The position numbers and the translations under genes are program-made. Positions 34,801 through 45,414 of a stretch of 64,000 nt of DNA are shown here, one piece after another. Under the pieces are notes generated by a model. It was not told the DNA's origin, did no database searches, and was given only the letters and a program-made list of their open reading frames with translations. Position 1 is the first letter of the stretch. Each line of letters opens with the position of its first letter. Location of the stretch: contig JASANG010000403.1 in assembly GCA_030248215.1 (NCBI GenBank), positions 248,001-312,000 of the forward strand, written 5' to 3'. The DNA is from Enoplolaimus lenunculus (lineage: Eukaryota > Nematoda > Enoplea > Enoplida > Thoracostomopsidae).

Positions 34801-37800
34801 CAGTTTTAAGTTTTGTTTAATTATCAATGTATTTTTATAGTACAGCATTGAAATGATTTGAAGCTTTTTGAGTTTAAAGCAAACGCTTTTATGAGGTATA
34901 TTTACATTGTTGTGAAATGGAACACTGTGCTGTTGAGATATGTATACACTCAAGTGTGACTAGACTTTTGACTCCAGTATTCTAGAGTGTGGGATATTTA
35001 TCGCTAAAATGTATAATAATTGCGTAATAGGTTTTTAGTACATGTCTCTAGAGCCGTATACAAGGTTGAAATTTTACTACGTGGGCTCAGGGGCATAGGG
35101 ATGATATATCCCAACGAAATTTCAGGAAGAAAGACTCGAAAATAGCAGTATTATATGCAGAATAATAACCATTAAAGGACTAAATTTTTTCTCACTCGCA
35201 ACGCTCGCGCACAAAAAAATTAAACGTGGTTATGTTCTCTGCCCGAAATGTAATCCTGGCTACTTTCCTGCACGGCTCCGGTATTTTTGGTATTTGGTTA
35301 CACTCTTGCATGCTTTAGTGGCCGGACAAACAATTTGTTACAGATTCAACCAAGTGAAGAATGCCAACGCGGAGTAATGCGTCTGTTCTATTGCCGTCAT
35401 TGTGCTGGACTACCAACAGTGAAATCATGCGAAGGATTTTGTTTGAACGTTGTCCGCGGTTGTCAAGCGTACCATGCCGAAATTTCAAAATATTGGGATC
35501 AATTTATTGGTATGAATATTTTTAATATATAATTTTTTGTTAAACTATAAATGCTACAACGTCTTTAGCATCAAGGGACATCGAGATTACTTGGCTGAGA
35601 TCAATCAACTTGATGTGCTCAGTTTTCCTTTAGATAATATGTCAGGTGAAATAATAGATGAACCGACATGAAATGTGTTGTTTCCATCTAGAGCTCTTTG
35701 GAATAATTTTATAAGAGATTTTCAAAGGAATGACGACATAGTATGCTACACCGATGGCTCTGTCGTTCAAGGTGCAGCAAGGAAAATAGCAGGTGCTGGA
35801 ATTTTCTCAGAGCACTTCATGGTTAGCCGATCACTAGGAGAGTATGTTTCAGTTTTTCAGACAGAAATCATTGCGATCAAAATATGCGCTGAAGAGTTAA
35901 CAGGAAGGAATACTGTTGAAAAAAGATACTCATTATTTCAGCCAGTCAGGCAGCACTGAAAGCTTTACTTAGTATCAAAATTAGATCTAAAATAGTTAAC
36001 GAGTGTCGAATAGCAATTAAAGAACTCTCACAATTAAATGAAGTTTTACTAGTGTGGGTGCCGGGTCACTCAAATGTAATCGGTAATGACTTAGCGGATG
36101 AATTAGCAAGGCGTGGATCAGGTAGACGATTTATAGGACCAGAACCGGTACTGCCTATATGTAAGCGGGAGGTTCGCTTAAGAACTACATCATGGATGCA
36201 CAGGAAATTTATATATAGATGGATAAATCAGAAAATCTGTAGATTTACAAGATCAATAATTCAAGAACCAAACATAAGAAGAAGTAGATTTTTATTAAAG
36301 CTTAATAAAGACAAACTTAGACAATGTATTCAGATTTTATCGGGACATTGTTGGTTAAGTTATCATTTATTTAGAATGAGAGTTGCTCAAGATAAAAATT
36401 GTTCAGATTGCAATGTAAGTGAGACCGCTGAGCACTTTTTATGCGTATGCAAGCGGTGGGAAGACAAACGCGAGCAATTTCTTGGTAGGAAGACATTAGC
36501 TGTTAGAGAAATTAGATCTCTTGATATAAAGAAAATTTATAAGTTTATTGTTGAAATAGAACGTCTAAAGGTTAATGTAGAGTGACACACAGAGTATATA
36601 AGGTCGTAGGATGTCGCAATGGACAATGCTTTTGATTTGTCTACGCGAACGCCCACAGTGGTGTTATATCCTCTTCTACTTTATCTATCTATGGTAGAAC
36701 ATACTCGGCTGTGGAAACTGGATACATCTGTCAAAATTGTCTTAAAGCTGGTTCGAATATTATCAACCTGGTTTGTCGTTATACAGAAGTCTTGATGTAT
36801 AGGACGCTAGGAATTTTACTAGACACTTTCGTTAATGTCTAAGTAAGAGAGACTTGAAGCCAGGATTTTGGAACAATGTAGGATACGTATTATAAATATT
36901 TCGAGCTACGGTTTGTTGTGTTATTAATAAAAAATTGTTAAAAACCTCTGAACAAAAATCACAAAAAGGAGATACCGATGCCTCTTCTGGGGTTGTGCCT
37001 TGGCTATCAGCTTTATAGCGTGGTCTTTCTTGTCTTATACAATAATGAGACTAAGTTTTATGTATTAATAAAGATATTATGTAAAACAACAGTTTGACTC
37101 TGCGTAAGTTTTTAGATTATTGTAGCTTGGGAATTAGTGTAACGATTAAACTGAGTAAAGAGTATAAGTTGCTACTGCATCGTATTTTATTATCAACAAA
37201 ATGCTTATTGTAATAACTTGAACTGTGTGTTTGTTTGCTGAATCTTACTGAGCTTGTAAGCTTGTTTCAGATTGTTGACTTTATACATCTTAACAAATAA
37301 TTAGTTGCGCTGGATCACAGAGTAAAATGCAAACTTAGCGTCAGGTTCTTGCTCTGTTGCTTGCTCGTGTAGTCTGTGCTAAGTAAACGAGAGTAAGAAT
37401 AAAGGAGAGGTTAAAGTGCTGCATTATACGATCAAATGCATTTTGATTGGAAGATGTGGTTGCGCTTTGTATTGTAAGTAAACTTAGCTGTATGCATGTG
37501 ATAAGGGATTCAAAAGGTTCGGAGAATGGCGATTTATGGTCTTTTTAATTTCGACGGTAAAAGCAACAGAATGAAAACATTCAATAACACTGTTAATAAT
37601 GTCAAAATAAAAAGAGCTCGGAACTTACATATCAAAAGATATAAAAGCTGCATCAACAAAATGTAAAACATCACAGTAAAGCTTTTACCTTGCAGCAGAG
37701 GTGACGAATGTCAAATTGTTGGGTTAGAATTATTAGAATATTGACGGGTCACAGTGAGGCATGTGTTAACGGTTTAACTCATGTTACCCATATTTTTCTA

Positions 37801-40800
37801 TTACAAAAATTCAATCAATGTCAGACAAAGTTGCATGCTTTTAGCGTGCGAACTTTGCGTGTTTCATTAAATTTCTGCTACCTCATTCGTTACGATTTGT
37901 AATAACCAAGAAACCAACTCGAAGCTATAGGGTATTGTTTCCTGCCGGTTAGGGATGGGCAGTGTCGGTCACGGTCTCGACAAGTCTTGGGATTTGACTG
38001 GTATCGCTCTCGGTTTCGCTTTTTCTGAGTCTCGGTGGTTTGCAAATCGAGACCAAAGAGGTGAAAAACCGATGAACAATTGCTATTATCTGAGGTAGTT
38101 TGATTTGAAGAAAGGACGCAGCAATGTTTTGTTCCTATTTTGGATCAAATGTATATACGCGAACCAATTAAAACTTGGTACTTGACACATGTTTACTGTC
38201 CTTCACACTATGACTGTTTAATAGAAGGCTCAAGTTCCACCAAAATGATTATTTTATCAATATTATGACATGGGTGCTTAGGGATAGGATTACGCTTCAG
38301 TTTAGGCATGGAAGTGGTGAAGTAAAGCAATAAATAAAAATTGTACAGCACAGCAAAATGAATGAGATTTTTCAGAAACCCTTTCGTTATTCCTTTTAGT
38401 CCTTTGCTGTTTTATTACTTAATAGTAATCAATTGACGAATTGAGCATATATAACGCTATTTAGTGTTACTTGGGTCATGAGTTGTGGGCCATATACGTG
38501 TTGATTGCGCTAAAGTCTTTGAAGATTAATGTTTATTTAGTTCTTTATCAATTTGTCAGTATTAATGTTGCCGTTGTTTCTGTTGTTTCAGCAGCGCTTA
38601 TTCAGTTGCTTCTGCGATTATCGTCTTCGTTCAGCTTTGAACTGGTTACACAACAAATCGGTGTTGATATATCAGAAGCGATTATGACAATACAAGAAAA
38701 AGGTCAAGAGATTTCAAAGAAGGTAAGCGACGTAACAGGCATTGAGCATCGAGATGTAGTCAAAGGACATACAGGTCAAAACCGTCCTAGGGGCTTCAGT
38801 CCAAGGGGTTTTAGGTACTTTTTTCGTTGGTAACACAGAAAGCACCGTCTTAAAAATTTTAAGTAACGTAACCTACTTCCTCCCATGCATAGCTGAAGGG
38901 TGGGTCGTGTTTCAGCGGCAGTGCAATGGAGTAATCGTAAGCTTTAGACTAATTTTTTTCTTACGGTTAGGCTTCGTGACAGACTTATACTTCAACTGCT
39001 CATCTATGCGTTGGACCTGCTGCATTTCAAAAACGTGGTTACTCCACTGTTGAGCATTGCTTCGTGCGTTTCAAAATTCACGGTTTCAGGCTGAGAAATA
39101 AATTTTTGGTCCACTTTATCTCACCAAATTGCTGAATTTTTATATCAAGTTTATTAAAATACCTTTTTGGTATGGGAGAAATTTCACATAGACGACTACA
39201 CTAATTCCGACTGCATATTTTGTATCTGTTCTGGTTACCCTGATTTCCCTTTTCAGGTGTTTTCCGGCTGTGGGCAGCCGCGGATTGACGAATTCACAAG
39301 AAAGCGGCGTTCTGCACGCCTGACAACAAAGCTACGGAATCGTCGGTATTTGCTTCAACCACATTACGCTCCGACGCAATCGAGCTCAACGCTGAGTGTT
39401 CTCATTGGCGAAACGCACAAAGAAGTAAGATGGCAGTAATGCTCCTAAACGTATTTAGGGGCACAGTCGATGCCTACTCAAAGCTTTTAGCTACTTTGTT
39501 TTGTGTTTGTGCTCCTGTTTTTCAACAATATTATTTTGACTTGGTCTTTGGCTGAATATTATTAAGAACAGTAGTACCTAAATGACTTTTGTTCATGTTT
39601 TTAGCTGGCAAGCACGCTTGGATTTTGGATGAAATTACCGAAACTGCTTTGCAGTGGAAAGCATATTGCTACGGAGTCTAATACAAATTGTTGGAATGGC
39701 CAAGATAAGGGATCGTAAGTAATTATAAAATTATCATAATCATTATGTGCAACAGTAGGCTTTGAAACTTTCTATGAGCATTTTAGGTTTTTTGCGCTCT
39801 ATGTTGGTGAAGTTATATTTAAGTTTCAAAACCATTAAGCACCGTGCAACGTTTTGCAGCGAGATCTCGTAACTGCTATTTGCAAGTGCAAGTTTTAGCA
39901 TCTAAATGAAACTTGCAGTTGAAATTTACACTTGCAAAAACTTTGGCAACTGTAAGGTCTCGATGAAAAAACTTGTCCGTTTCTTTGAAAAAACTACACG
40001 CTCAGAAACTATAAAACAACTGACTATCCCTTGTTTTCTTTTGTTGTATTTTTTAAGTTTTAACTTGAAACAGCACAAGTACTAGTTATGTTCTTAAATT
40101 AATAACAAAATAAACTGAATTGTGTGAAATGGTGTATTCTAAACACCGAAAAAGTGTTACAGAAATGTAAGAGCAGTGTTTAGCGATGTTTTTTATTATA
40201 TTTCAGCTACGATACAAAATCCATTGTTAGGGACGGTGTAGTGCAACAGTTGGCAAATCCAGAAGTTTTGGTAACCTCAGACGCTCCTCGACCGCTAATT
40301 TCAAAACATATTCAACTGCTCAAATCGACAATGCTCAAAATTCAAAACGCAACGCGTGGCAAACGCATTGACGGATCAGGAAGTGGTGGCGCGACGATGA
40401 GAAAAGGCATGTGACGTTTGTCAATATTCGATTCATGTGTGCAGGTTTTCACAGCGAGAATGCACAATTTGTAATTTTTGTAATTTCCATGTACCACTTT
40501 TGTAAATGGTGTTTTGGAAAAACTAGCAGCTTGCGAAAACTTGCACACGTGAATCGTAAAATATTCTTCATGCGTCTCGTAGCTGGAAAGACTAATTTCG
40601 TGGAATTTTATGAAACCATTCAATTCTAACTTTACGTTTGTGGTGTGCCGATATCAAAGGCGGCTCTTTTCTTAGTCTGAAAATTAGCCGATGCCGATCA
40701 TTTGGCACATTGTAAACTTTACATACAATTTCAGAAGGCGCAAAAACAGACAACACCAGGTCACATTATGACGATAGCGATGACATTGAGATTGGCTCTG

Positions 40801-42730
40801 GCAGTGGCATTGGCGGTTTGTATGAATCTTCGAATGGTTTTGGGCGAAATGAATTTCCTATTCTACAAGAAACACAAACTGAAAGCCACGACCGTAACAC
40901 CGCTGTTGCATTACCTGGATTTTTAACTGATGACGAAGATTTAAACCCTGCTGGATCATCGGACAGTTTTGATTTAGAGATGGGCAGGTTAGTTGTTTTT
41001 CTTCGAAATTACTATTACCTGTTGATGTCAGATGTTTTATAAACGCTTATGGCAAGACATCGTTATTTCCTGAAGTCATTTCAAATCAGAGCGCGTGGTA
41101 CATTTGCGGTTGAAAATTGGTCCCTGACTTGGATCAGCTCCTGGTTCTCGTACTGCAAACCTTTCAAATTATATTATGGATATACAATATCCTAAGTTAG
41201 GTTGGTTGAAATAGGTTTTTATGAACGTTAGGCGATAGCACAATTTTAGGTCGAATTGTTCTATTTTTACCTTCGATTCGGTTAAAAAATATTGTTGATG
41301 TGCGAAACACTGTAATTCTGGCTTTCATAGAGAGATTACTGTGCTGTTTCCAAAATAATATGAAAACATTTTAGTATTCATATATGCGTATTTTAGGCAA
41401 GGGACAAATCGGACACATATTGTTAGTAGGAACATCAACGCGCTGGTAGTTATTCGTAGATTTTATAGTGGCACAATCCTTTGCGTACAAAATATAATTC
41501 GAATTTTTATGCTGTTTTAGCGGCAGTGAAGATGGCATTCCGCCGAATACTTCCAATCTGTCCTCGATCAAAAGTGACATTACTGAACCTCAAAATGTAT
41601 TGCCTTCAACAGTAAAACCTGCAATTAAAAGCTCAACTACAACTGACATGCAACGTACCAGTAGTACAACTACAGGTGTGACTATCGTAAGCGGAAGTAG
41701 TAGCGACACCACTTCCTCATCAGCCGCTATTGTTGAAAACGAAATTTTGGGTGTGGCGTCTAGGAATGAATCTAATGGTGATTATAAGATCGATGTTTAC
41801 GTTGACTCAAATGATACCGTGATAGACATGAGTTCAAGCAGTAATGGTGAAGGTAATAGCACAAGAAGTGACACGGGTCAACAACTGAGCAGTACAATCA
41901 CAAACCATACTAAGTCAGAATTGGTACCCATTGAATCCAGTGGATTTGGGGAGCTGGGGGATGATGAAGACTATAACTATGGGCCGTACGGAAGCGTTAC
42001 TGACTCAGAAGACGGGAGTGGTGATTTTGAAAGCGAGAGTAAATCAAGTGAGCCAGGGTACGATGACGCGCATACCGGCGGACTAGAATTATTGACCGGA
42101 AGTGATTTAGAACGCGAGGCGCGGAAACGGATTGAGTTGGAGTCGAAGTTGACGTTCGCTGGTGGACGGCATGACTTGGCGGTTCAGCCGTTTTTGAATC
42201 GCGATGGACCTGAGCAGACAACAGTGACGGAGCCATCGTCTAAAAGGGGGCCAGTAGCTGGTACGCTTGATGTGGGTAGCCAACATCCTGTTAAAGATGG
42301 ATTTTCGGTGGCAAGTGAAACTTCAGAGACGCAGGGCGGCACCCGGTCGGATTTGGATCTTGAATGGTTTGGGTCTGGGCACGCACCGACCGATAATCAA
42401 GCTTCGCCAAACTCAAAATTTAACAATCGAAGACCGGACGGCTTTGAAATAAATGCAGATGTGCATGGAACTGAAGACAACAAAAACAGTCGAATTCTAG
42501 ATGAAAAATTTGCGATTGACAGCGATAGTGAGGCTGCACAAATGGAAAATAGTAATCTCGATATTGTTGGTAGCCCAACTACTGCCAATAGTGATACTGA
42601 TAATCCTGTTTTAGAAGATCGGAGCAAAGCTGGAAGTTCTCAAATACCATGGTCATATAGTATTTACCTCATTGTGGCGGTTGGTCTTTACGTACCACGC
42701 TTGCTTACGTCAATAGTATGTATGGTGTGA
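22891..42730 (+). CDS. Glypican, GPI-anchored heparan sulfate proteoglycan
   Basis: Cell-surface coreceptor core protein that modulates morphogens. Exons: 22891-23293, 23602-23760, 33785-33949, 34528-34754, 35344-35509, 38592-38722, 39257-39424, 39605-39714, 40207-40410, 40760-40987, 41521-42730; about 1,056 residues. The ATG starts a hydrophobic leader (LLAIVFLCVLLFNA). Exactly 14 cysteines follow in the conserved order, including NGWTCCTRDIE, RGYWECVSRTM, FYCRHCAGLP and TNCWNGQ. RKRRS after cysteine 12 matches the loop cut by furin-type convertases in other glypicans. DGSGSGG, IEIGSGSGIGG and EDGSGDFE are candidate heparan sulfate sites. The C-terminus ends in a hydrophobic segment (SIYLIVAVGLYVPRLL) after AGSS, as for GPI addition. 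The Ser/Thr/Asp-rich stretch encoded by the last exon (over 350 residues) makes it about twice the usual length. The exon 9/10 junction is ambiguous: the alternative acceptor at 40734 would need an earlier donor. Which vertebrate or fly glypican it matches best was not resolved. Confidence 0.92.
26120..26451 (+). mobile_element. MITE copy, GCCGAT family
   Basis: Starts TAGTGACGTGTCGATACTAA and ends GCCGATTAATCTACACATCTCTA, an older version of the 7191-7530 element. The interior matches it throughout (TTTTTTCAAACACAAACGCA, AACTATCGGCAAAGAATCGA). It is diverged at both termini and lacks a visible target duplication. Confidence 0.7.
28408..28647. mobile_element. Putative TIR element with CTGGCC/GGTACCGG ends
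   Basis: Left part GGTCTGGCCGCGGTACCGGT and right part GGTTCCGGTACAAATTTTGG followed by ACCTGGCCCAA form an imperfect inverted pair around an AT-rich centre. No target duplication was recognised, so the boundaries are approximate. Confidence 0.4.
28783..29066. mobile_element. MITE copy, GGTCTCGG family
   Basis: TTAGGGATGGGAGTTTCGGT at the left and ACCGAGACTGCCCTTCAGTG at the right are inverted, and GGTCTCGG/CCGAGACC recur inside. It is related to 9928-10335 but shorter and more diverged; no clean duplication is seen. Confidence 0.65.
32126..32298. mobile_element. hAT-type MITE, CAGGGGCGGATCCA ends
   Basis: A 173-bp element with ends CAGGGGCGGATCCAGG and TGGATCCGCCATTG (14-bp inverted repeat, two mismatches). 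The 8-bp duplication TGTACGAC is exact on both sides (32118-32125 and 32299-32306). G runs and C runs adjoin the termini. CAGNGGCGGATCCA ends are widespread among animal hAT-derived MITEs. Confidence 0.88.
32619..32880. mobile_element. TIR element containing a 19-bp TTAGGA minisatellite
   Basis: GACAATTCGTCGCCCGACAA at the left is mirrored by GTTGTCGGCGACGAATTGTC at the right, ending at 32880. Between them, 32694-32813 holds about six copies of the 19-mer TTAGGATTACACTTAGGAG, nearly perfect, preceded by TTAGGCTTAGGAT. The array resembles degenerate telomere sequence. It is part of a wider set with the same type of core (see 38919, 46205, 48411, 53755, 57880 and 58180). Confidence 0.75.
35560..36660 (+). 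mobile_element. Decayed LINE 3' part: RNase H domain and terminal zinc knuckle
   Basis: Inside glypican intron 5, same strand. The translated pieces show NDDIVCYTDGSV, FQTEIIAIKICAEE, ASQAALKALLSI and WVPGHSNVIGNDLADELARR, the successive motifs of an RNase H domain. CSDCNVSETAEHFLCVCKRW follows, a CCHC-type C-terminus seen after RNase H in I-superfamily LINEs. The reverse transcriptase part is absent, so this is a 5'-truncated copy. The reading frame is broken by at least one stop and one frame change, so it is a pseudocopy. The 3' limit is estimated from the end of similarity-like sequence; no LTR is visible nearby. Confidence 0.82.
36661..38591. other. Rest of glypican intron 5
   Basis: AT-rich intron sequence between the LINE remnant and the exon at 38592. 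A GGTCTCGG-family MITE begins at TTAGGGATGGGCAGTGTCGG (37949) and can be followed to about 38070; its far end is unclear. CTTAGGGATAGGATTACGCT at 38279 is a scrap of the telomere-like core. Nothing else can be named. Confidence 0.5.
38919..39050. mobile_element. Small TIR element with telomere-like core
   Basis: CAGTGCAATGGAGTAATCGT at the left and GGTTACTCCACTGTTG at the right form a short inverted pair. The interior TAAGCTTTAGACTAATTTTT and TTACGGTTAGGCTTC matches the cores at 46243 and 58203, although the termini differ. It lies in glypican intron 6. Confidence 0.55.
40643..40713. mobile_element. Internally deleted GCCGAT MITE
   Basis: GTGGTGTGCCGATATCAAAG at the left and GCCGATGCCGATCATTTGGC followed by ACA at the right are the two ends of the 7191-type element with nearly all the interior missing. 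It lies about 20 bases upstream of a possible acceptor of glypican exon 10. Confidence 0.6.
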
Positions 42731-43509
42731 CAAAACGTTTTCGTGTTGGTGCCTATACAAGGGCAGAAATTAGTGGGATGTTTCTTCCCAAAATTTTTGC
42801 AGACATGATATAGGCATTTTTGCACGGGTTCAGAGGAACCTACAGAAGCTTCAGGCCCGCTTTGCCTTCGCGAAATGGAATTCTGGCTACGCCGCTGTTT
42901 TCGTGGTTCAAACCTAACTTGATGCTAATCTTGCGAAACAGGTATGTATGATTTGATCGTGCAGCAGATATGGAAGAACGTTGTTTTTATACCTCTTGGA
43001 AATGATCGAGGTGGTAAACTGGTAACACTTTTAAATTGTTTTACTGGATACGAAATCGTATGCTCGCGGACGAAGTGAGCCGGATGCCAAACGCAATTTT
43101 AGTGCTAAATATCTAAATACTAAATTAAGGTCATGATCGGTGATTGGCGGTCGATCCGTCCAATGCTACTTATATGTAACTGTTCGGTGAATGCTTATGG
43201 CCTGGCATATGTTGCTATTTAGAGCAAAATGCAACTATTCCAGAACTGTTTATAAGAGAAGTGTAGTGTTTGCTTTCGTGGGACGGAAACAAGGACAGCG
43301 TTTGTTAGATGCAATTTTGGGTGTGATGTGTTCAGTAAGAAGTTTTATCGGGTTGCTTCCGTTCTTAGTGGTGTGACTGTGTAAATTTACATATGTCATC
43401 CGTGCTATTTTGTTCTATATATGTATGCTTAGAAGTCTTCCTGCATGTTTTTGTTGTTTTAGTGTTGTGTTTTCGTACGATTTTAAGCTTAGAATTTCAC
43501 GCTTTTTTG

Positions 43510-43672
43510 CAGGTGCAACCGGAGGTAAAAAAGCCGGGCATGAGCCGGAGGCGTAGTAAAGTGGATTATGTACTAAAATTAACGTAATTTTAGCAATAAT
43601 CTGTAACTGCAACGTGCGGTCAAAAAATAGTTTTAAAGCTTTCATCCGTAAAGGACTCCGGTTGTACCCTGA
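43510..43672. mobile_element. MITE, CAGGGTGCAACCGG family, short copy
   Basis: Left CAGGTGCAACCGGAGG and right GGACTCCGGTTGTACCCTG are inverted termini of the family with duplications at 16928, 51239 and 54762. Here the flanking 8-mers do not match, so the copy is old or rearranged. Confidence 0.6.
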
Positions 43673-45270
43673 TTATTGGTAAACTATAGTGTTGAAGAAA
43701 ACAGAACAGCAAGCGAACTCCTACGGTCGTTGTTAAACGTCGCTGTTTACCACGGTATATAATGCATACCGGCTATAAGGCATACGGGCTGTAGAACATT
43801 TTCAAAATTTTCAAAAGAACTGTTGCAACTGATTACTGATTGTGCTTCTTGTATACATAAACTGTGTTGCTAAAATGGGACGCTTATTGCGTTAATGCAT
43901 TTTAAGCATAGTTTCACTTTAAACAAGTTCAGTTGAGCGCTACTCGGCGCCGCTTATAATCGCTTAATAAGTGTGTATATTGTTATCTACTTCGTACTAC
44001 ATATATACGTTTTACTCAGCCAGAGTTTGGTGCTTCCGTTTTACATGTTTATAGGCTATTAGTTTGTATGCGGAATTTTGGCATTTTCTATTGCGTGAAA
44101 ATTTAACGTGCTCAAAGCTGAAATTTTATATATTTTGTTTCTTATACGTTCGGACAGTAACGTTTTTGTCCGAGAGCAGGTTTATTGTTGTTTATGTGGG
44201 TTCGCCGCAACTGGATAGTGTATTTAAACTGAAGAAATTTGAGAGTCAACGGATATAAAATTTTCCATATGGAATGCTTTCCATGTTTGAGAGTCATTTT
44301 TCGTTTAAATGAAAGTACATGTACCGTAAAATGGTTGATTTTATTTGTTTTTTGTCCTGTGTATTACCAATCCTTATTCATTACCAGGCTATCAGGTTGT
44401 AATCGGAGGCCTCTCCTGGGCTCCTGATGTAAATCAACCTCCGGCTCTGGTACAATTTTGATCGGTGCTTCTGGCAGTTTCAATAGTGGAATTGTTCGTT
44501 CTATCGTACAGTAAGCTTGTAACTTTGAGGCAATTTTGGAAACTGATCATCGAAATGTCACGCGCTATTTTGAACTAAAAATTTGTAGAACGGGCAAAAT
44601 CGAAAGCAGAAAACCTGTGAATTAACTTATATTTTTCTGTTAAAGTATGTGGTAGATATTTTGTGGTGCGGCAAATAATGGAAGACTTTATTATTCAATG
44701 TATTGAACATTAAAAGTTTTGCTGTCTGTCCTTCCACGATATTTATTATGCCGCTATTCTGCTATTTTGAATTCTATTGCTCAATTGTGTTCGATGTTTT
44801 ATCTTATGAAGTAAACCGTTAAGGTCATTCATAAGTACGCTTGAATCTGCGAGTATCACAAAGATAAAAATAGCTCAACCCAATCTGAACTGCGACTTCA
44901 AATCGATGTGGAAAGCTCGGAGCAGGTGTAGTGTTCTTGGATAGTAATCCATATTTTGATCAGTTTAATAACTTTTTAGACTTTATTTCAAATATATTTT
45001 TAATTCAAAGGTTATGAGCTCATGGGTTAACAAGCACGTTTAAGAGTCTACAAACATACTTTTTCAAACAATCAATATTTGAAGTGCACAAACATATCTT
45101 TGTTTTGCATTTTACTCTGCACTAAACACACTAAACGGCAAAAATGCATCACAGCACATGCATTGATCACAGCAGCATGAAAGACGATATTGTTAAATAC
45201 ACACCGCAGTACGAAAATGGAATTCCGATTAAAATTCAGATTCAAATCCAGTTACGATTTCGTAGTAGAA

Positions 45271-45276
45271 TTTATT
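45271..45276 (-). promoter_or_regulatory. Candidate poly(A) signal for GALNT10-like gene
   Basis: AATAAA on the minus strand, 139 bases after the stop codon at 45415-45417. Position and sequence fit a cleavage signal, but AATAAA is common in AT-rich DNA. Confidence 0.4.
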
Positions 45277-45414
45277 TTCCTACGCTCAAGTTTAGGCATA
45301 GTCGGAGGCTTAGCGCCAAACCTGAGCCTAAACCTAAGCGTCAGGCTATTTTGTTAATCCAGTCGTTACGTGTGGTGGAACCTTTGCTGGTGGATGTAAC
45401 TCTGTGACAAGACT

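Larger units (their letters stand above)
42731..45414. other. Convergent intergenic region, glypican and GALNT10
   Basis: Holds the 3' flanks of both genes. I see no AATAAA soon after the glypican stop, so its cleavage site is unassigned. MITE-like pieces lie at 43510-43672 (CAGGTGCAACCGGAGGTAAA to CTCCGGTTGTACCCTG) and about 44385-44470 (ATCAGGTTGTAATCGGAGGC). A TTAGGC-like scrap lies at 45285-45345. No exon was found. Confidence 0.55.

Noticed and set aside
35560-36660. The RNase H fragment as part of an LTR element
   Set aside because: No long terminal repeats or integrase motifs are seen, and RNase H is followed by the C-terminal knuckle typical of RNase H-bearing LINEs.
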